Assembly (NCBI GenBank): GCA_052387855.1
Contig: JBQTIT010000025.1
Coordinates: forward strand, 1 to 64,000
Reading direction: 5' to 3'
Length of the DNA stretch: 64,000 nt
From: CAIYZT01 sp052387855
GTDB taxonomy: Bacteria; Pseudomonadota; Alphaproteobacteria; Rhodobacterales; Rhodobacteraceae
The position numbers and the translations under genes were made by a program. The notes under the pieces were generated by a model. That model made no database searches. It was not told the origin of the DNA and saw nothing but the letters and a program-made list of their open reading frames with translations. Shown here in pieces: positions 36,556 through 45,467 of this stretch. The stretch's first letter is position 1, and every line of letters starts with the position of its first letter.

Positions 36556-37311
36556 TTACAGCGAGGCCGTGATGCCGCCGTCGACATACAGGATATGCCC
36601 GTTCACGAAACTGGCGGCGTCCGAAGCCAGAAAGATGCAGGCGCCCTGCAACTCGCCCGTCTGCCCCCAGCGGCCGGCCGGAACCCGCTTTTCCAGCCAG
36701 GCGGTAAATTCCGGATCGGCCAGAAGCGCGGCGTTCAGGGGCGTGACGAAATAGCCCGGGGCGATGGCGTTGCAGTTCAGCCCATGGCGCGCCCAGTCGG
36801 TCGCCATGCCCTTGGTCAGGTTCGCGACGGCGCCCTTGGTGGCGGTGTAGGGCGCGATGGTCGGCCGGGCCAGGGCGGATTGGACCGAGGCGATGTTGAT
36901 GATCTTGCCGGCCCGGCGCCCGATCATGTGCCGCGCCACCGCCTGCCCGACGTGAAACACGGATGCGATGTTGGTCTGCAACAGCCGCTCAAAGGCTTCG
37001 GCCGGGAAATCCTGCAAGGGGGCGCGGTGCTGCATGCCGGCGTTGTTGACCAGAATGTCGATCGGGCCGACCGAGGATTCAAACCCGTCGACGGCGGCGC
37101 GCGCCGCGTCGTGGTCGGTCACGTCAAAGGCCAGCGCCCGGGCGCCGGGGATCGTTGCGGCCGCCGCCGCCAGCCGGCCCGCGTCGCGCCCGTTCAGCAC
37201 CACCTCGGCCCCTGCCGCCGCCAGCCCCTCGGCCAGCGCCAGACCGATCCCCTGCGAGGATCCGGTGATCAGCGCCCGCTTTCCCGTCAGGTCAAACAGC
37301 TTCAACGACAT
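36556..37311 (-). CDS. SDR oxidoreductase, gluconate 5-dehydrogenase-like
   Basis: The 251-residue classical short-chain dehydrogenase has TGSSQGIGLALAEGL (cofactor), NNAGMQHR, the Ser in IASVQSA and the YTATKGA catalytic Tyr/Lys near 151. The closest pattern known to me is gluconate 5-dehydrogenase (FDLTGKRALITGSSQGIG and LNCNAIAPGYFVTPLNAAL). It is divergent from a gluconolactonase-type gene across 110 bp, which supports a sugar-acid role. The substrate is not certain. Confidence 0.85.
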   Translation of the reverse strand: MSLKLFDLTGKRALITGSSQGIGLALAEGLAAAGAEVVLNGRDAGRLAAAAATIPGARALAFDVTDHDAARAAVDGFESSVGPIDILVNNAGMQHRAPLQDFPAEAFERLLQTNIASVFHVGQAVARHMIGRRAGKIINIASVQSALARPTIAPYTATKGAVANLTKGMATDWARHGLNCNAIAPGYFVTPLNAALLADPEFTAWLEKRVPAGRWGQTGELQGACIFLASDAASFVNGHILYVDGGITASL

Positions 37312-37421
37312 GCAATTTCCCCCTCGCCCCTGCCCGACAATGACACCTTCGCGGCCCGGGCCGCAAGAGAGGCTTGCCCGCCCGGTGCCTTTGCGGTCAA
37401 CTGCGGCAAAGGAAACCGCAG

Positions 37422-38312
37422 ATGTCCGCCATCCAGATCGTCGACCCCGCCTTTGCCGGTTTTGTGCTGCACAACGCCCCGCTCAAGCGGCTGGCCGGCG
37501 GCTTTGACTGGGCCGAGGGGCCGGTCTGGTTCGGCGATCATCAGGCGCTGCTGTTTTCCGACATCCCGAACGACCGCGTCCTGCGGTGGAGCGAGGCCGG
37601 TCTGACCACGCACCGCGCGCCGGCGAACTATTCCAACGGCCATACCCGCGACCTGCAAGGCCGGCTGATTTCCTGCGAGCATGGCACGCGGCGCGTGACG
37701 CGCACCGAATGGGACGGCTCTGTCACCGTTCTGGCCGAGCGCTACGCGGGCAAGCGGCTCAATTCCCCCAATGACGTGATCGTGGCGCGCGATGGCGCGG
37801 TCTGGTTCACCGATCCGCATTACGGCATCAAGACCGACTACGAGGGCTTTCAGGCCGCGCAGGAGCTTCCCTGTTCGGTCTACCGCATCGACCCCTCGGG
37901 CGGGATCGAGGCGGTGATCACCGATATGGAATGCCCGAACGGTCTTTGCTTTTCCCCCGATGAATCAAGTCTCTATGTGGCCGATACCGGGCGGCAGTTC
38001 TCGGACGATCCGCAGCATGTCCTGGTGTTCGACACGGGCAGCGGGCGGCCGCGGAACGGGCGGCTTTTTCACAAGGTCGATGCCGGCTGGTCGGACGGGA
38101 TGCGCATGGACAGCGACGGCAACCTGTGGTCATCGGCCGGGGACGGGGTGCATTGCATTGCGCCGGACGGGCATCTGATGGGCAAGATCCTGGTGCCCGA
38201 GGTGGTGTCGAACCTGTGCTTTGGCGGGCGCGCCCGGAACCGGCTGTTCATCACCGCCACCACCGGACTTTATTCCATCGTGCTGAACCGGCGCGGCGCT
38301 CAGGTGCCCTGA
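37422..38312 (+). CDS. SMP-30/gluconolactonase family protein
   Basis: The 296-residue six-bladed beta-propeller has the metal and substrate residues of the family: the Glu in FDWAEGPVWF near 26, the Asn of NSPNDVIV near 117 and the Asp of GWSDGMRMD near 219. Members hydrolyse sugar lactones such as gluconolactone or xylonolactone. The ATG at 37422 has AAAGGA ten bases upstream. It is divergent from the SDR gene and its end overlaps idi by 13 bp. Confidence 0.87.
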   Translation: MSAIQIVDPAFAGFVLHNAPLKRLAGGFDWAEGPVWFGDHQALLFSDIPNDRVLRWSEAGLTTHRAPANYSNGHTRDLQGRLISCEHGTRRVTRTEWDGSVTVLAERYAGKRLNSPNDVIVARDGAVWFTDPHYGIKTDYEGFQAAQELPCSVYRIDPSGGIEAVITDMECPNGLCFSPDESSLYVADTGRQFSDDPQHVLVFDTGSGRPRNGRLFHKVDAGWSDGMRMDSDGNLWSSAGDGVHCIAPDGHLMGKILVPEVVSNLCFGGRARNRLFITATTGLYSIVLNRRGAQVP

Positions 38313-38818
38313 CCGGGTTCCGGGCTGGCCCAGCCGGCTGCCAGATAGATGCGCAGCCAGGGGGTAAAGCGCGCCGGTTCTGCCGCCACCTCGGCCCGCA
38401 GGTCGGGCAGGCTGGTCCAGCGGGTGTGCGAGACTTCGGCCGGATCGGGGGAAAGGGGCAGACCCTCGGGCGCCTCGGCAAGGAAGATGTCCACGATTTC
38501 GTGTTCGGTCATGTCCGGGGAAACCGAGGCGCGGTATTCGGTGCGCGTCAGTGGACGCAGGTCCAGCCCGCGAACGCCCAACTCCTGCCCCAGACGCCGC
38601 GCGGCGCAGGCGGCGGGGTCTTCGCCCCAATGGGGATGCGTGCAGCAGGCATTGGCCCACAGGCCCGGCGAGTGGTACTTGCCCGCCGCGCGGCGTTGCA
38701 GCAGCGTCTGTCCCCCGCGCATCACGATCACCGACACCGCCGGATGACGCAGGCCGCGCCGGTGCACCTCCAGCTTGTCGACCGGCTCAAGCGTGCCATT
38801 GACCCAGGCCGGGATCAT
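38300..38818 (-). CDS. idi: Isopentenyl-diphosphate delta-isomerase, type I
   Basis: The 172-residue Nudix-fold enzyme converts IPP to DMAPP. It has the two catalytic regions of type I IDI: the Cys in WANACCTHPHWGEDP near 66 with the metal-binding His residues, and SPDMTEHEIVDIFLAE with the acidic residues near 117. The start at 38818 lies one base after the hemC stop, so idi is translated from the hemC transcript. Its partner pathway is not in the window. Confidence 0.94.
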   Translation of the reverse strand: MIPAWVNGTLEPVDKLEVHRRGLRHPAVSVIVMRGGQTLLQRRAAGKYHSPGLWANACCTHPHWGEDPAACAARRLGQELGVRGLDLRPLTRTEYRASVSPDMTEHEIVDIFLAEAPEGLPLSPDPAEVSHTRWTSLPDLRAEVAAEPARFTPWLRIYLAAGWASPEPGQGT

Positions 38819-38819
38819 G

Positions 38820-39758
38820 TCAGCCAAAGAAGCCCGCCCCCGCGCGGCCCAGAAGATCATCGGCCAGCGCCGCGCCAAGCGCCGCGCCGTCGCCCACAGG
38901 GCCGCGCAGATCGCCGGCGATCACCCGCGATCCGTCGGGGCGCAGGATCTGCCCGCGCAGCCACAGATCGCCCCCTTCCAGCACCGCCAGCCCGGCGATT
39001 GGTGTGTTGCAGGACCCATCGAGCCGCGCCAGAAAGGCGCGCTCGGCCGCCAGTTGCAGGCCGGTCGGCGCGTGGTGGATCGCGGCCAGCATCGCCTCGG
39101 CCCGCACATCGCGACTGCGCCGCTCGACCCCGATGGCGCCCTGCGCCACGGCGGGCAGCATTTCGGTGACCTCGACCGGCGCGCGGGCGAGGTGGTCAAG
39201 CCCCAGCCGGTTCAGCCCGGCCATGGCCAGAAAGGTCGCATCGGCCACGCCATCGTGCAGCTTCTGCATGCGCGTCTGCACGTTGCCGCGAAATTCGACC
39301 AGCCGCAGGTCAGCCCGCCGATGCGCGATCTGCGCCCGTCGGCGCAGGCTGGACGAGCCGACCGTCGCGCCCTGCGGCAGCGCCGAGAGGCTGGCCGCGG
39401 TCACCGAGACAAAGGCATCGCGCACATCCTCGCGCGGCAGGTGGCAATCCAGCACCAGACCTTCGGGCTGAAGCGTGGGCATGTCCTTCATCGAATGCAC
39501 CGCGATGTCGATGGCGCCGGCGGAAAGAGCCTCTTCGATCTCGCGGGTGAACAGGCCCTTGCCGCCGATGTCCTTCAGCGCGCGGTCCTGAATCTGGTCG
39601 CCCGTGACCTTGATCACCACGCATTCAAAGGCCGTCTCGGGCAGGACATGGGCGGCGGCAAGGCAGCGGCGCACCTCATGCGCCTGCCACAGCGCCAGAG
39701 GCGAGCCTCGGGTGCCGATCCGAAAGGGGTGGGCGGGGCTGGGCATCGGAAAATTCAT
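38820..39758 (-). CDS. hemC: Hydroxymethylbilane synthase
   Basis: The 312-residue porphobilinogen deaminase assembles the linear tetrapyrrole for haem and other porphyrins. It shows IGTRGSPLALWQAHEV, IAVHSMKDMPT near 85, GSSSLRRRAQI near 130 and the dipyrromethane cofactor Cys in LDGSCNTPIAG near 243. ATG 39758 and ATG 39746 are both possible starts; neither has a strong Shine-Dalgarno. It is divergent from hemE over 105 bp that contain a TTGACA at 39812 facing hemE, without a good -10. Confidence 0.96.
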   Translation of the reverse strand: MNFPMPSPAHPFRIGTRGSPLALWQAHEVRRCLAAAHVLPETAFECVVIKVTGDQIQDRALKDIGGKGLFTREIEEALSAGAIDIAVHSMKDMPTLQPEGLVLDCHLPREDVRDAFVSVTAASLSALPQGATVGSSSLRRRAQIAHRRADLRLVEFRGNVQTRMQKLHDGVADATFLAMAGLNRLGLDHLARAPVEVTEMLPAVAQGAIGVERRSRDVRAEAMLAAIHHAPTGLQLAAERAFLARLDGSCNTPIAGLAVLEGGDLWLRGQILRPDGSRVIAGDLRGPVGDGAALGAALADDLLGRAGAGFFG

Positions 39759-39863
39759 GCCGCAGGCATATCCAAGCCGCGACGGGGTGGCAACCCGCGC
39801 GCGATTTCGCATTGACAGCGGCGGCGCAAACCGGCCCTTTGCCCGCGACTGGCGGAGTTCACG

Positions 39864-40901
39864 ATGACCAAGCTTTTGCTGCGCGCCCTTGGGGGCGAAA
39901 CCCTGGCCACGCCGCCGATCTGGATGATGCGGCAGGCCGGGCGCTATCTGCCGGAATACCGCGCGACGCGGGCGCAGGCGGGTGACTTTCTGTCGCTGTG
40001 CTACACCCCCGATCTGGCCGCCGAGGTGACGTTGCAGCCGATCCGCCGCTATGGCTTTGATGCTGCGATTCTCTTTGCCGACATTCTCTTGCTGCCGCAG
40101 GCGCTGGGCGCCGATCTGTGGTTCGAGACGGGCGAGGGCCCGCGCCTGTCCACCCTTTCCACGCCGGCGGAACTGGCGGCGCTGAGGGGGCGGGACGACA
40201 TTCACGACACCCTTGCGCCGGTCTATGAAACGGTCCGCATCCTGGCGCGCGAATTGCCGCCCCAGACGGCGCTGATCGGTTTTGCCGGCGCGCCCTGGAC
40301 GGTGGCCACCTACATGATCGCCGGGCGCGGCACCCCCGATCAGGGCCCGGCGCATGCGTTGAAATCGGCGGACCGCGCCACTTTTGCCGGTCTGATCGAC
40401 CGGATCACCGAGGCGACGGTCGAATATCTGTCGATGCAGGTTCAGGCGGGGGCAGAGGTGGTCAAGCTGTTTGATTCCTGGGCCGGCAGTCTGAAGGGCC
40501 AGGATTTCGAGGATTTCGCCGTCGCCCCGACCCGCGCCATCATCGCGGCGCTCAAGGCGCGGCACCCGGGCCTGCCGGTCATTGCCTTTCCGCGCGAGGC
40601 GGGCGCGGGCTATGTCGGCTTTGCCGCCAAGACCGGGGCGGACTGCGTGGCGGTTGACAATTCCGTCTCGCCCGAATGGGCGGCGGCCGAGGTGCAGAAA
40701 GACGGCTGCGTGCAGGGCAACCTGGCGCCGGGGCATCTTGTGACCGGCGGGGCGGACCTGGTGGCGGCGACGCGGCGGGTCGTTGCAGCCTTTTCCGGCG
40801 GGCCGCATGTCTTCAACCTCGGCCACGGGATCACGCCCGACGCGGACCCCGACAACGTGGCGCTGATGATCGAGACGGTGCGGTCAGCCGCGCGCGGATA
40901 A
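39864..40901 (+). CDS. hemE: Uroporphyrinogen decarboxylase
   Basis: The 345-residue enzyme removes four carboxyl groups from uroporphyrinogen III. It begins with the family pattern PPIWMMRQAGRYLPEYR near 18 and has DAAILFADILLLPQALG near 67 and the GFAGAPWTVATYMI signature near 137. Length is typical. GGAG precedes the ATG. With hemC it forms a divergent pair for haem synthesis, of interest since a haem demethylase and a truncated haemoglobin are encoded downstream. Confidence 0.97.
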   Translation: MTKLLLRALGGETLATPPIWMMRQAGRYLPEYRATRAQAGDFLSLCYTPDLAAEVTLQPIRRYGFDAAILFADILLLPQALGADLWFETGEGPRLSTLSTPAELAALRGRDDIHDTLAPVYETVRILARELPPQTALIGFAGAPWTVATYMIAGRGTPDQGPAHALKSADRATFAGLIDRITEATVEYLSMQVQAGAEVVKLFDSWAGSLKGQDFEDFAVAPTRAIIAALKARHPGLPVIAFPREAGAGYVGFAAKTGADCVAVDNSVSPEWAAAEVQKDGCVQGNLAPGHLVTGGADLVAATRRVVAAFSGGPHVFNLGHGITPDADPDNVALMIETVRSAARG

Positions 40902-40951
40902 GGCCAAGCGCCGGCCGAGGGCCCCGTGACCCTCGACCAGAGCCGGGCGGA

Positions 40952-41443
40952 TCAGTTCGCCAGCGGGGCCGGAGCGGCGGCCTGGGCCTGAACGCGGCGG
41001 GCCAGTTCCTGACGGTAAAGCGCCAGAAAATCGACCGCCTCGATGTTCAGGGGCGGAAAGCCGCCATCGCGCGTCACATCCGAGATGATGCGGCGGACAT
41101 AGGGGAACAGCATCCGGGGGCACTCGATCATCAGATAGGGGTGCATCTGGTCATCCGGCACGTTCTCGATCAGAAAGACCCCGCCATAGACCAGTTCAAG
41201 CAGGAACAGCGTCTCGCCGTTGACCTTGTTCTTGTTCGTCACCTTGAATCTGGTCGTCACCTCATAGTGGTTTTCCTGCGTGCGCTTGCGCGCGTCCAGC
41301 GAGACGCCAACCTGAATGTCGGGCTGCACGTCGGACGAGGTCAGCCCCTTTTGCGCCACCATGTTCTCAAACGACATGTCCTTGATGAACTGGGCCATCA
41401 CCTGCATGCGAACTTGCGGTGCCCCGCCGGTTTCGTCAGCCAT
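40952..41443 (-). CDS. secB: Protein-export chaperone SecB
   Basis: The 163-residue tetrameric chaperone keeps preproteins unfolded for SecA. It has FIKDMSFENM near 19, the beta strands with DARKRTQENHYEVTTRFKV and the family block HPYLMIECPRMLFPYVR near 100. The ATG at 41443 follows GGGAGAAGG. It is downstream of fxsA on the same strand but has its own promoter-like sequence inside the end of fxsA. Confidence 0.97.
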   Translation of the reverse strand: MADETGGAPQVRMQVMAQFIKDMSFENMVAQKGLTSSDVQPDIQVGVSLDARKRTQENHYEVTTRFKVTNKNKVNGETLFLLELVYGGVFLIENVPDDQMHPYLMIECPRMLFPYVRRIISDVTRDGGFPPLNIEAVDFLALYRQELARRVQAQAAAPAPLAN

Positions 41444-41470
41444 TGCCTTCTCCCTGAAAATCGTCGGCGC

Positions 41471-41499
41471 TTCGTAGCAGGTTGCGCGCGCGGTCTCAA
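41471..41499 (-). promoter_or_regulatory. Candidate sigma-70 promoter of secB
   Basis: On the minus strand TTGAGA (41494-41499) and TACGAA (41471-41476) are 17 bp apart, 28 bp before the secB ATG. It overlaps the stop codon of fxsA. Confidence 0.5.
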
Positions 41500-41966
41500 T
41501 GCTTGGTCCAGCCCGAGGGCGGACGGCCCGGCGGCTCCTCTGCCCCGGCCTCGGTGAACTCGGCGTCGATGATGGTGCCCGCGCCCTGCGGTGCCCGGGC
41601 AAAACCGCCCATCCGCCCGCGCGGCAGGCGCGACAGCACCAGACGGATCACCAGCCGGCGAACGGGCGGCACCATCAGCGCCATGCCCAGCGCATCGGTG
41701 AAAAAGCCGGGCAGGATCATCATCACCCCGCCCAGCAGCACCAGCGCGCCATGGGCCAGCGGCGAAACCGGATCGCCGAGGCTGTTCATTTCATGCGACA
41801 GATCGCGCAGCACCTGCGTGCCCTGCCAGCGCACCAGCAGGCTGCCCGCCATCGCCGTCAGCACGACGATGGCCAGCGTCGGCCACAGCGTCAGCCAGCC
41901 GCCGACGGTGATGAACAGCGCGATCTCGATCAGCGGAACGATCAGAAAGACGGCGAAAAGCCACAT
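41496..41966 (-). CDS. fxsA: FxsA family membrane protein
   Basis: The 156-residue protein has the FxsA layout: three or four hydrophobic segments (LFAVFLIVPLIEIALFITVG at the start, LWPTLAIVVLTAMAGSLLV, and GALVLLGGVMMILPGFFTDALGM) followed by a charged cytoplasmic tail. FxsA modulates phage exclusion in E. coli, but its general function is unknown. The ATG at 41966 starts the first membrane segment; the extension upstream enters the tRNA-Lys terminator. Confidence 0.92.
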   Translation of the reverse strand: MWLFAVFLIVPLIEIALFITVGGWLTLWPTLAIVVLTAMAGSLLVRWQGTQVLRDLSHEMNSLGDPVSPLAHGALVLLGGVMMILPGFFTDALGMALMVPPVRRLVIRLVLSRLPRGRMGGFARAPQGAGTIIDAEFTEAGAEEPPGRPPSGWTKH

Positions 41967-42013
41967 CGGCGAACCCTTTGCTGCAACAGCCCCCCAGATA
42001 GGGACGCGGGGCG

Positions 42014-42052
42014 AAAAAACCAAAGGGCCCGGGGCATTTCTGCCCGGGCCCT
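42014..42052 (-). terminator. Rho-independent terminator of tRNA-Lys
   Basis: On the minus strand AGGGCCCGGGCA pairs with TGCCCCGGGCCCT (one bulged base) and is followed by TTTGGTTTTTT. It separates the tRNA from fxsA. Confidence 0.85.
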
Positions 42053-42060
42053 GTCGGTGG

Positions 42061-42136
42061 TGGTGAGCCGGTCGGGGCTCGAACCCGAGACCTACTGATT
42101 AAAAGTCAGTTGCTCTACCAACTGAGCTACCGGCCC
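42061..42136 (-). tRNA. tRNA-Lys (TTT)
   Basis: A 76-nt tRNA read from the minus strand: acceptor GGGCCGG/CCGGCTC, D arm GCTC-AGTTGGTA-GAGC, anticodon loop CTTTTAA with anticodon TTT, T arm CGGGTTCGAGCCCCG and an encoded CCA. Confidence 0.97.
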
Positions 42137-42148
42137 ACAACGAGGGGC

Positions 42149-42177
42149 TGATTAGGGCCCAAGGCGCCGGGGGTCAA
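42149..42177 (-). promoter_or_regulatory. Candidate promoter of tRNA-Lys
   Basis: On the minus strand TTGACC (42172-42177) and TAATCA (42149-42154) are 17 bp apart, 12 bp before the tRNA 5' end. The -10 is poor. Confidence 0.45.
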
Positions 42178-42231
42178 GACTCAAAACGCGCGGCTCTGGC
42201 AAAAAGCCGGGGGGCGGCGTATAGGGGCGAG

Positions 42232-43071
42232 ATGAACCGGGACATTCCCCCCTCTGGCTTGCGATTCATGAAGATGCATGGCGCGGGCAACGATTTTGTC
42301 GTGATCGACTCGCGCGGGCGCGAGGCGGTGGTAGGCCCTGCGCTGGCGCGTGCGCTGGGCGACCGGCACCGGGGGGTGGGGTTCGACCAGTTGGCAGAGA
42401 TCAGGGACAGCGCGGGCGCGGACATTGCGCTGGATTTCTGGAACGCGGACGGCAGCCGCGCCGGCGCCTGCGGCAATGCCACGCGCTGCGTCAGCGATCA
42501 CGTCTTGACCGGGCTGGGGCAGGCGGCGGTCAGCCTTGTCACCACGCGCGGGGGCCTTCGGGCGGTGCGGCGCGGTGACGGGACGGTGGCGGTGAACATG
42601 GGCCAGCCGCAGCACGGCTGGGCCGAGGTGCCGCTGGCGCGCGCGGTCGATCCCTTGCACCTGCCGCTGGCGGGCGATCCGGTCGCGGTCGGCATGGGCA
42701 ACCCGCATTGCGTCTTTTTCGTGCCCGATGCCGAGGCGGTGGACCTGCCCCGTCTTGGCCCCCTGTACGAGAATGACCCCCTGTTCCCCGAGCGCACGAA
42801 TGTCGAATTTGTCAGCCTGCTTGGCCCGGACCATCTGCGCATGCGGGTGTGGGAGCGGGGCACGGGCATCACGCTGGCCTGCGGGTCGGGGGCCTGCGCG
42901 GCGGCGGTTGCGGCGCATCTGCGCGGACTGACGGGGCGCAAGGTGACATTGCAGGTCGACGGCGGCGTGCTTGAGGTGGACTGGCGCGACGATGGCGTCT
43001 GGCTGTCGGGCCCGGTGGCTCATGTCTATGACGGCTGGCTTTCGGCCGACTTTCTGGCGGCGCACCGGTGA
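42232..43071 (+). CDS. dapF: Diaminopimelate epimerase
   Basis: The 279-residue enzyme converts LL- to meso-diaminopimelate for lysine and peptidoglycan. It has FMKMHGAGNDFVVID near 12, the first catalytic Cys in GACGNATRC near 83 and the second in TLACGSGACA near 222. The stop overlaps the mtaB start (GTGA), so the two genes are coupled, a common arrangement in Rhodobacterales. Confidence 0.97.
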   Translation: MNRDIPPSGLRFMKMHGAGNDFVVIDSRGREAVVGPALARALGDRHRGVGFDQLAEIRDSAGADIALDFWNADGSRAGACGNATRCVSDHVLTGLGQAAVSLVTTRGGLRAVRRGDGTVAVNMGQPQHGWAEVPLARAVDPLHLPLAGDPVAVGMGNPHCVFFVPDAEAVDLPRLGPLYENDPLFPERTNVEFVSLLGPDHLRMRVWERGTGITLACGSGACAAAVAAHLRGLTGRKVTLQVDGGVLEVDWRDDGVWLSGPVAHVYDGWLSADFLAAHR

Positions 43072-44327
43072 ACGCCCGCCCGCCCGTCTTTGCCACGCTC
43101 GGCTGCCGGCTGAACGCCTATGAGACCGAAGCGATGAAAGAGCTGGCCGCCGCCGCCGGGCTTGACGGCGCGGTCGTGGTCAACACCTGCGCCGTGACGG
43201 CCGAGGCGGTGCGCAAGGCCCGGCAGGAAATCCGGCGCCTTGCCCGCGAAAACCCCGGCGCGGCGGTGATCGTCACGGGATGCGCCGCCCAGACCGAGCC
43301 CGAGACCTTTGCCGCCATGCCCGAGGTGACGCGGGTGATCGGCAACACCGAAAAGATGCGTGCCGAGGTCTGGCAGGGTCTTGCCGCGCCCGACCTGATC
43401 GGCGCGACCGAACGCGTGCAGGTCGATGACATCCTGTCGGTGCGCGAGACCGCCGGCCATCTGATCGACGGCTTTGGCCGGCACCGCGCCTATGTGCAGG
43501 TGCAGAACGGCTGCGATCACCGCTGCACCTTTTGCATCATTCCTTACGGTCGCGGCAATTCACGCTCGGTCCCGGCAGGGGTGGTGGTGGAGCAGATCAG
43601 GCGGCTGGTGGACAAGGGCTTTGCCGAGGTGGTGCTGACCGGGGTCGACCTGACCTCATGGGGCGCCGATCTGCCGGGGGCTCCCCGGCTGGGGGACCTC
43701 GTGATGCGGATCCTGCGGCTGGTGCCGGACCTGCCGCGCCTGCGCATCTCGTCCATCGACAGCATCGAGGTGGATGACAACCTGATGCTGGCCATCGCGA
43801 CCGAGCCGCGCCTGATGCCGCATCTGCATCTGAGCCTGCAAGCCGGGGATGACCTGATCCTCAAGCGGATGAAACGGCGGCACCTGCGGGGCGATGCGAT
43901 TACGTTCTGCGATCAGGCGCGGCGGCTGCGGCCGGACATGGTGTTTGGCGCCGATATCATCGCGGGCTTTCCCACCGAGACCGAAGCGATGTTCGAGCAG
44001 TCCCTGCGGCTGGTTCAGGACTGCGGGCTGACCTTTCTGCACGTCTTTCCCTTCAGCGCCCGCAAGGGCACGCCGGCCGCGCGCATGCCGCGCGTGCCGG
44101 GACCGGCGATCAAGGACCGCGCGGCGCGGCTGCGGGCGGCGGGCGATGCGGCGCTGGCGGCGCATCTGGCCGCGCAGGTTGGCCGCCGCCACCGGGTGCT
44201 GATGGAGAGCCCCCGCATGGGCCGGACCGAGCAGTTCACAGAGGTGGATTTTGTCGAGGATCGGCCCGAGGGGCAGATCGTGGAAGCGGCGATCGTCGGA
44301 CAGAACGGGACGCGGCTTTTGGCCTGA
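43068..44327 (+). CDS. mtaB: tRNA (N6-threonylcarbamoyladenosine(37)-C2)-methylthiotransferase
   Basis: The 419-residue radical-SAM enzyme adds a methylthio group to t6A37 in tRNAs. The N-terminal cluster cysteines are in TLGCRLN, VVNTCAVT and VTGCAAQ, and the radical-SAM CxxxCxxC is in CDHRCTFCIIPYGRG near 148. The C-terminal TRAM-type region (about 360-419) is short. The start is a GTG overlapping the dapF stop. It recognises U-starting codons; tRNA-Lys lies just upstream. Confidence 0.95.
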   Translation: MNARPPVFATLGCRLNAYETEAMKELAAAAGLDGAVVVNTCAVTAEAVRKARQEIRRLARENPGAAVIVTGCAAQTEPETFAAMPEVTRVIGNTEKMRAEVWQGLAAPDLIGATERVQVDDILSVRETAGHLIDGFGRHRAYVQVQNGCDHRCTFCIIPYGRGNSRSVPAGVVVEQIRRLVDKGFAEVVLTGVDLTSWGADLPGAPRLGDLVMRILRLVPDLPRLRISSIDSIEVDDNLMLAIATEPRLMPHLHLSLQAGDDLILKRMKRRHLRGDAITFCDQARRLRPDMVFGADIIAGFPTETEAMFEQSLRLVQDCGLTFLHVFPFSARKGTPAARMPRVPGPAIKDRAARLRAAGDAALAAHLAAQVGRRHRVLMESPRMGRTEQFTEVDFVEDRPEGQIVEAAIVGQNGTRLLA

Positions 44328-44334
44328 CCGGCGC

Positions 44335-44413
44335 GGCGGGGGTTTGCCACCCCCGCGCCCGTCGGCCGGGGGCCGACAGGCTTCCCCCGGCGGATATTTG
44401 GGCGAAAGAGAAG
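44335..44413. repeat. Hairpin cluster and dispersed CCGGCGG-GATATTT repeat
   Basis: The 97-bp gap between the convergent mtaB and LacI genes holds CGGGGGT/ACCCCCG, GTCGGCC/GGCCGAC (44361-44377) and CCCCCGGCGGATATTTGGG followed by CGAAAGAG (about 44384-44410). The last block recurs on the other strand at 62336-62376 as GCCTCCGGCGGGGATATTT with a GAAAGCGAAAGAG end. I recall it as a widespread intergenic repeat of Rhodobacteraceae. Confidence 0.6.
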
Positions 44414-44424
44414 GCGGGCAGCGG

Positions 44425-45438
44425 TCAGGCGCGCCGGATGGTGTCGCCGGGCTGAAGCACGGGGAAAAGCTCGATCACCTCGCCGCCCGGCGTACGGCCG
44501 CTGACGATCCCGGCGGCGCGGCGGCCGATTTCCAGGCGGCAGGCGTCCATCGTGGCCAGCTTGCGCGGCAGGCCGTCCAGGAGTTCGACCCCGTTGAACC
44601 CTGCAAGACCGATCTTTCCGGGCACGTCGAGCCCCGCCTCGAGGCAGTAAAGCAGCCCGCCCGCGCCGATCATGTCGTTGGAGTAGTACAGGAAATCAAC
44701 CGATGGGCTGCGCGAGAGCACGGCTTGGGTCATCTCGCGGCCCTTGAGCAGCGCCGAGCTGCCCGAATAGTACTCACGGTCGATAAGGGCCAGGCCATGC
44801 TCGGCCAGTGCCGCCTCGAATCCTTCGAGCCGCTTGCGGGCGCGGTGATCGTTCGGCATCTGGGTGCCCAGAAAGGCGATGTTGCGATAGCCGGCGGCGA
44901 CGATCGCCTCGGCCATCTGGCGCCCGGCGCGGCGGTGCGAAACGCCAACCGCGCTGTCCAGCGGCACCCCGTCGATGTCCATGATCTGCACGATCGGAAC
45001 GCCGGCCTGGGACATCATCGCGCGCGAGGCGTCGGAATGCTCCAGCCCGGCGATGATCAGCCCCGAGGGGCGCCAGGACAGCATTTCGTAGATCACCGTC
45101 TCTTCGCGGTCGGGCGAATAGTTGGTCACGCCGACCACGGGTTGCAAGAGCGTTCCGTCCAGCACCTCGGAGATGCCGGTCAGCACTTCGGGGAACACCA
45201 TGTTCGACAGCGAGGGGATGATCACCCCCACAAGGTTGACCCGCTGGCTGGCCAGCGCCCCGGCGATCTTGTTGGGCACATAGCCCAGCGCGCGGGCCGC
45301 CCGCAGCACCTTGTCGCGGGTGGGACCCGAGACATCGGCCCGGTTGCGCAGCACGCGGCTGACGGTCATCTCGCTGACGCCGGTCGCGTCCGAGACATCG
45401 CGCAGCGTCAGCGGGCGTTTGGGATCATGATCTTGCAT
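44425..45438 (-). CDS. LacI family transcriptional regulator
   Basis: The 337-residue repressor has the LacI helix-turn-helix and hinge at the N-terminus (TLRDVSDATGVSEMTVSRVLRNRADV, ARALGYVPNKIAGALAS) and a periplasmic-binding-protein-like effector domain. It is closest in pattern to GntR-type repressors of gluconate use. Two GTTAGCG-containing sites upstream suggest autoregulation. No adjacent operon on its own strand is obvious; the SDR and gluconolactonase genes 7 kb away are the only sugar-acid genes seen. Confidence 0.9.
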   Translation of the reverse strand: MQDHDPKRPLTLRDVSDATGVSEMTVSRVLRNRADVSGPTRDKVLRAARALGYVPNKIAGALASQRVNLVGVIIPSLSNMVFPEVLTGISEVLDGTLLQPVVGVTNYSPDREETVIYEMLSWRPSGLIIAGLEHSDASRAMMSQAGVPIVQIMDIDGVPLDSAVGVSHRRAGRQMAEAIVAAGYRNIAFLGTQMPNDHRARKRLEGFEAALAEHGLALIDREYYSGSSALLKGREMTQAVLSRSPSVDFLYYSNDMIGAGGLLYCLEAGLDVPGKIGLAGFNGVELLDGLPRKLATMDACRLEIGRRAAGIVSGRTPGGEVIELFPVLQPGDTIRRA

Positions 45439-45467
45439 CGTGTTCTCGACTGGGGCGGGCCTGCCCT

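Noticed and set aside
38820..40826. A 668-codon minus-strand frame extending hemC
   Set aside because: The upstream half is the antisense of hemE; only the part from 39758 carries hydroxymethylbilane synthase motifs.
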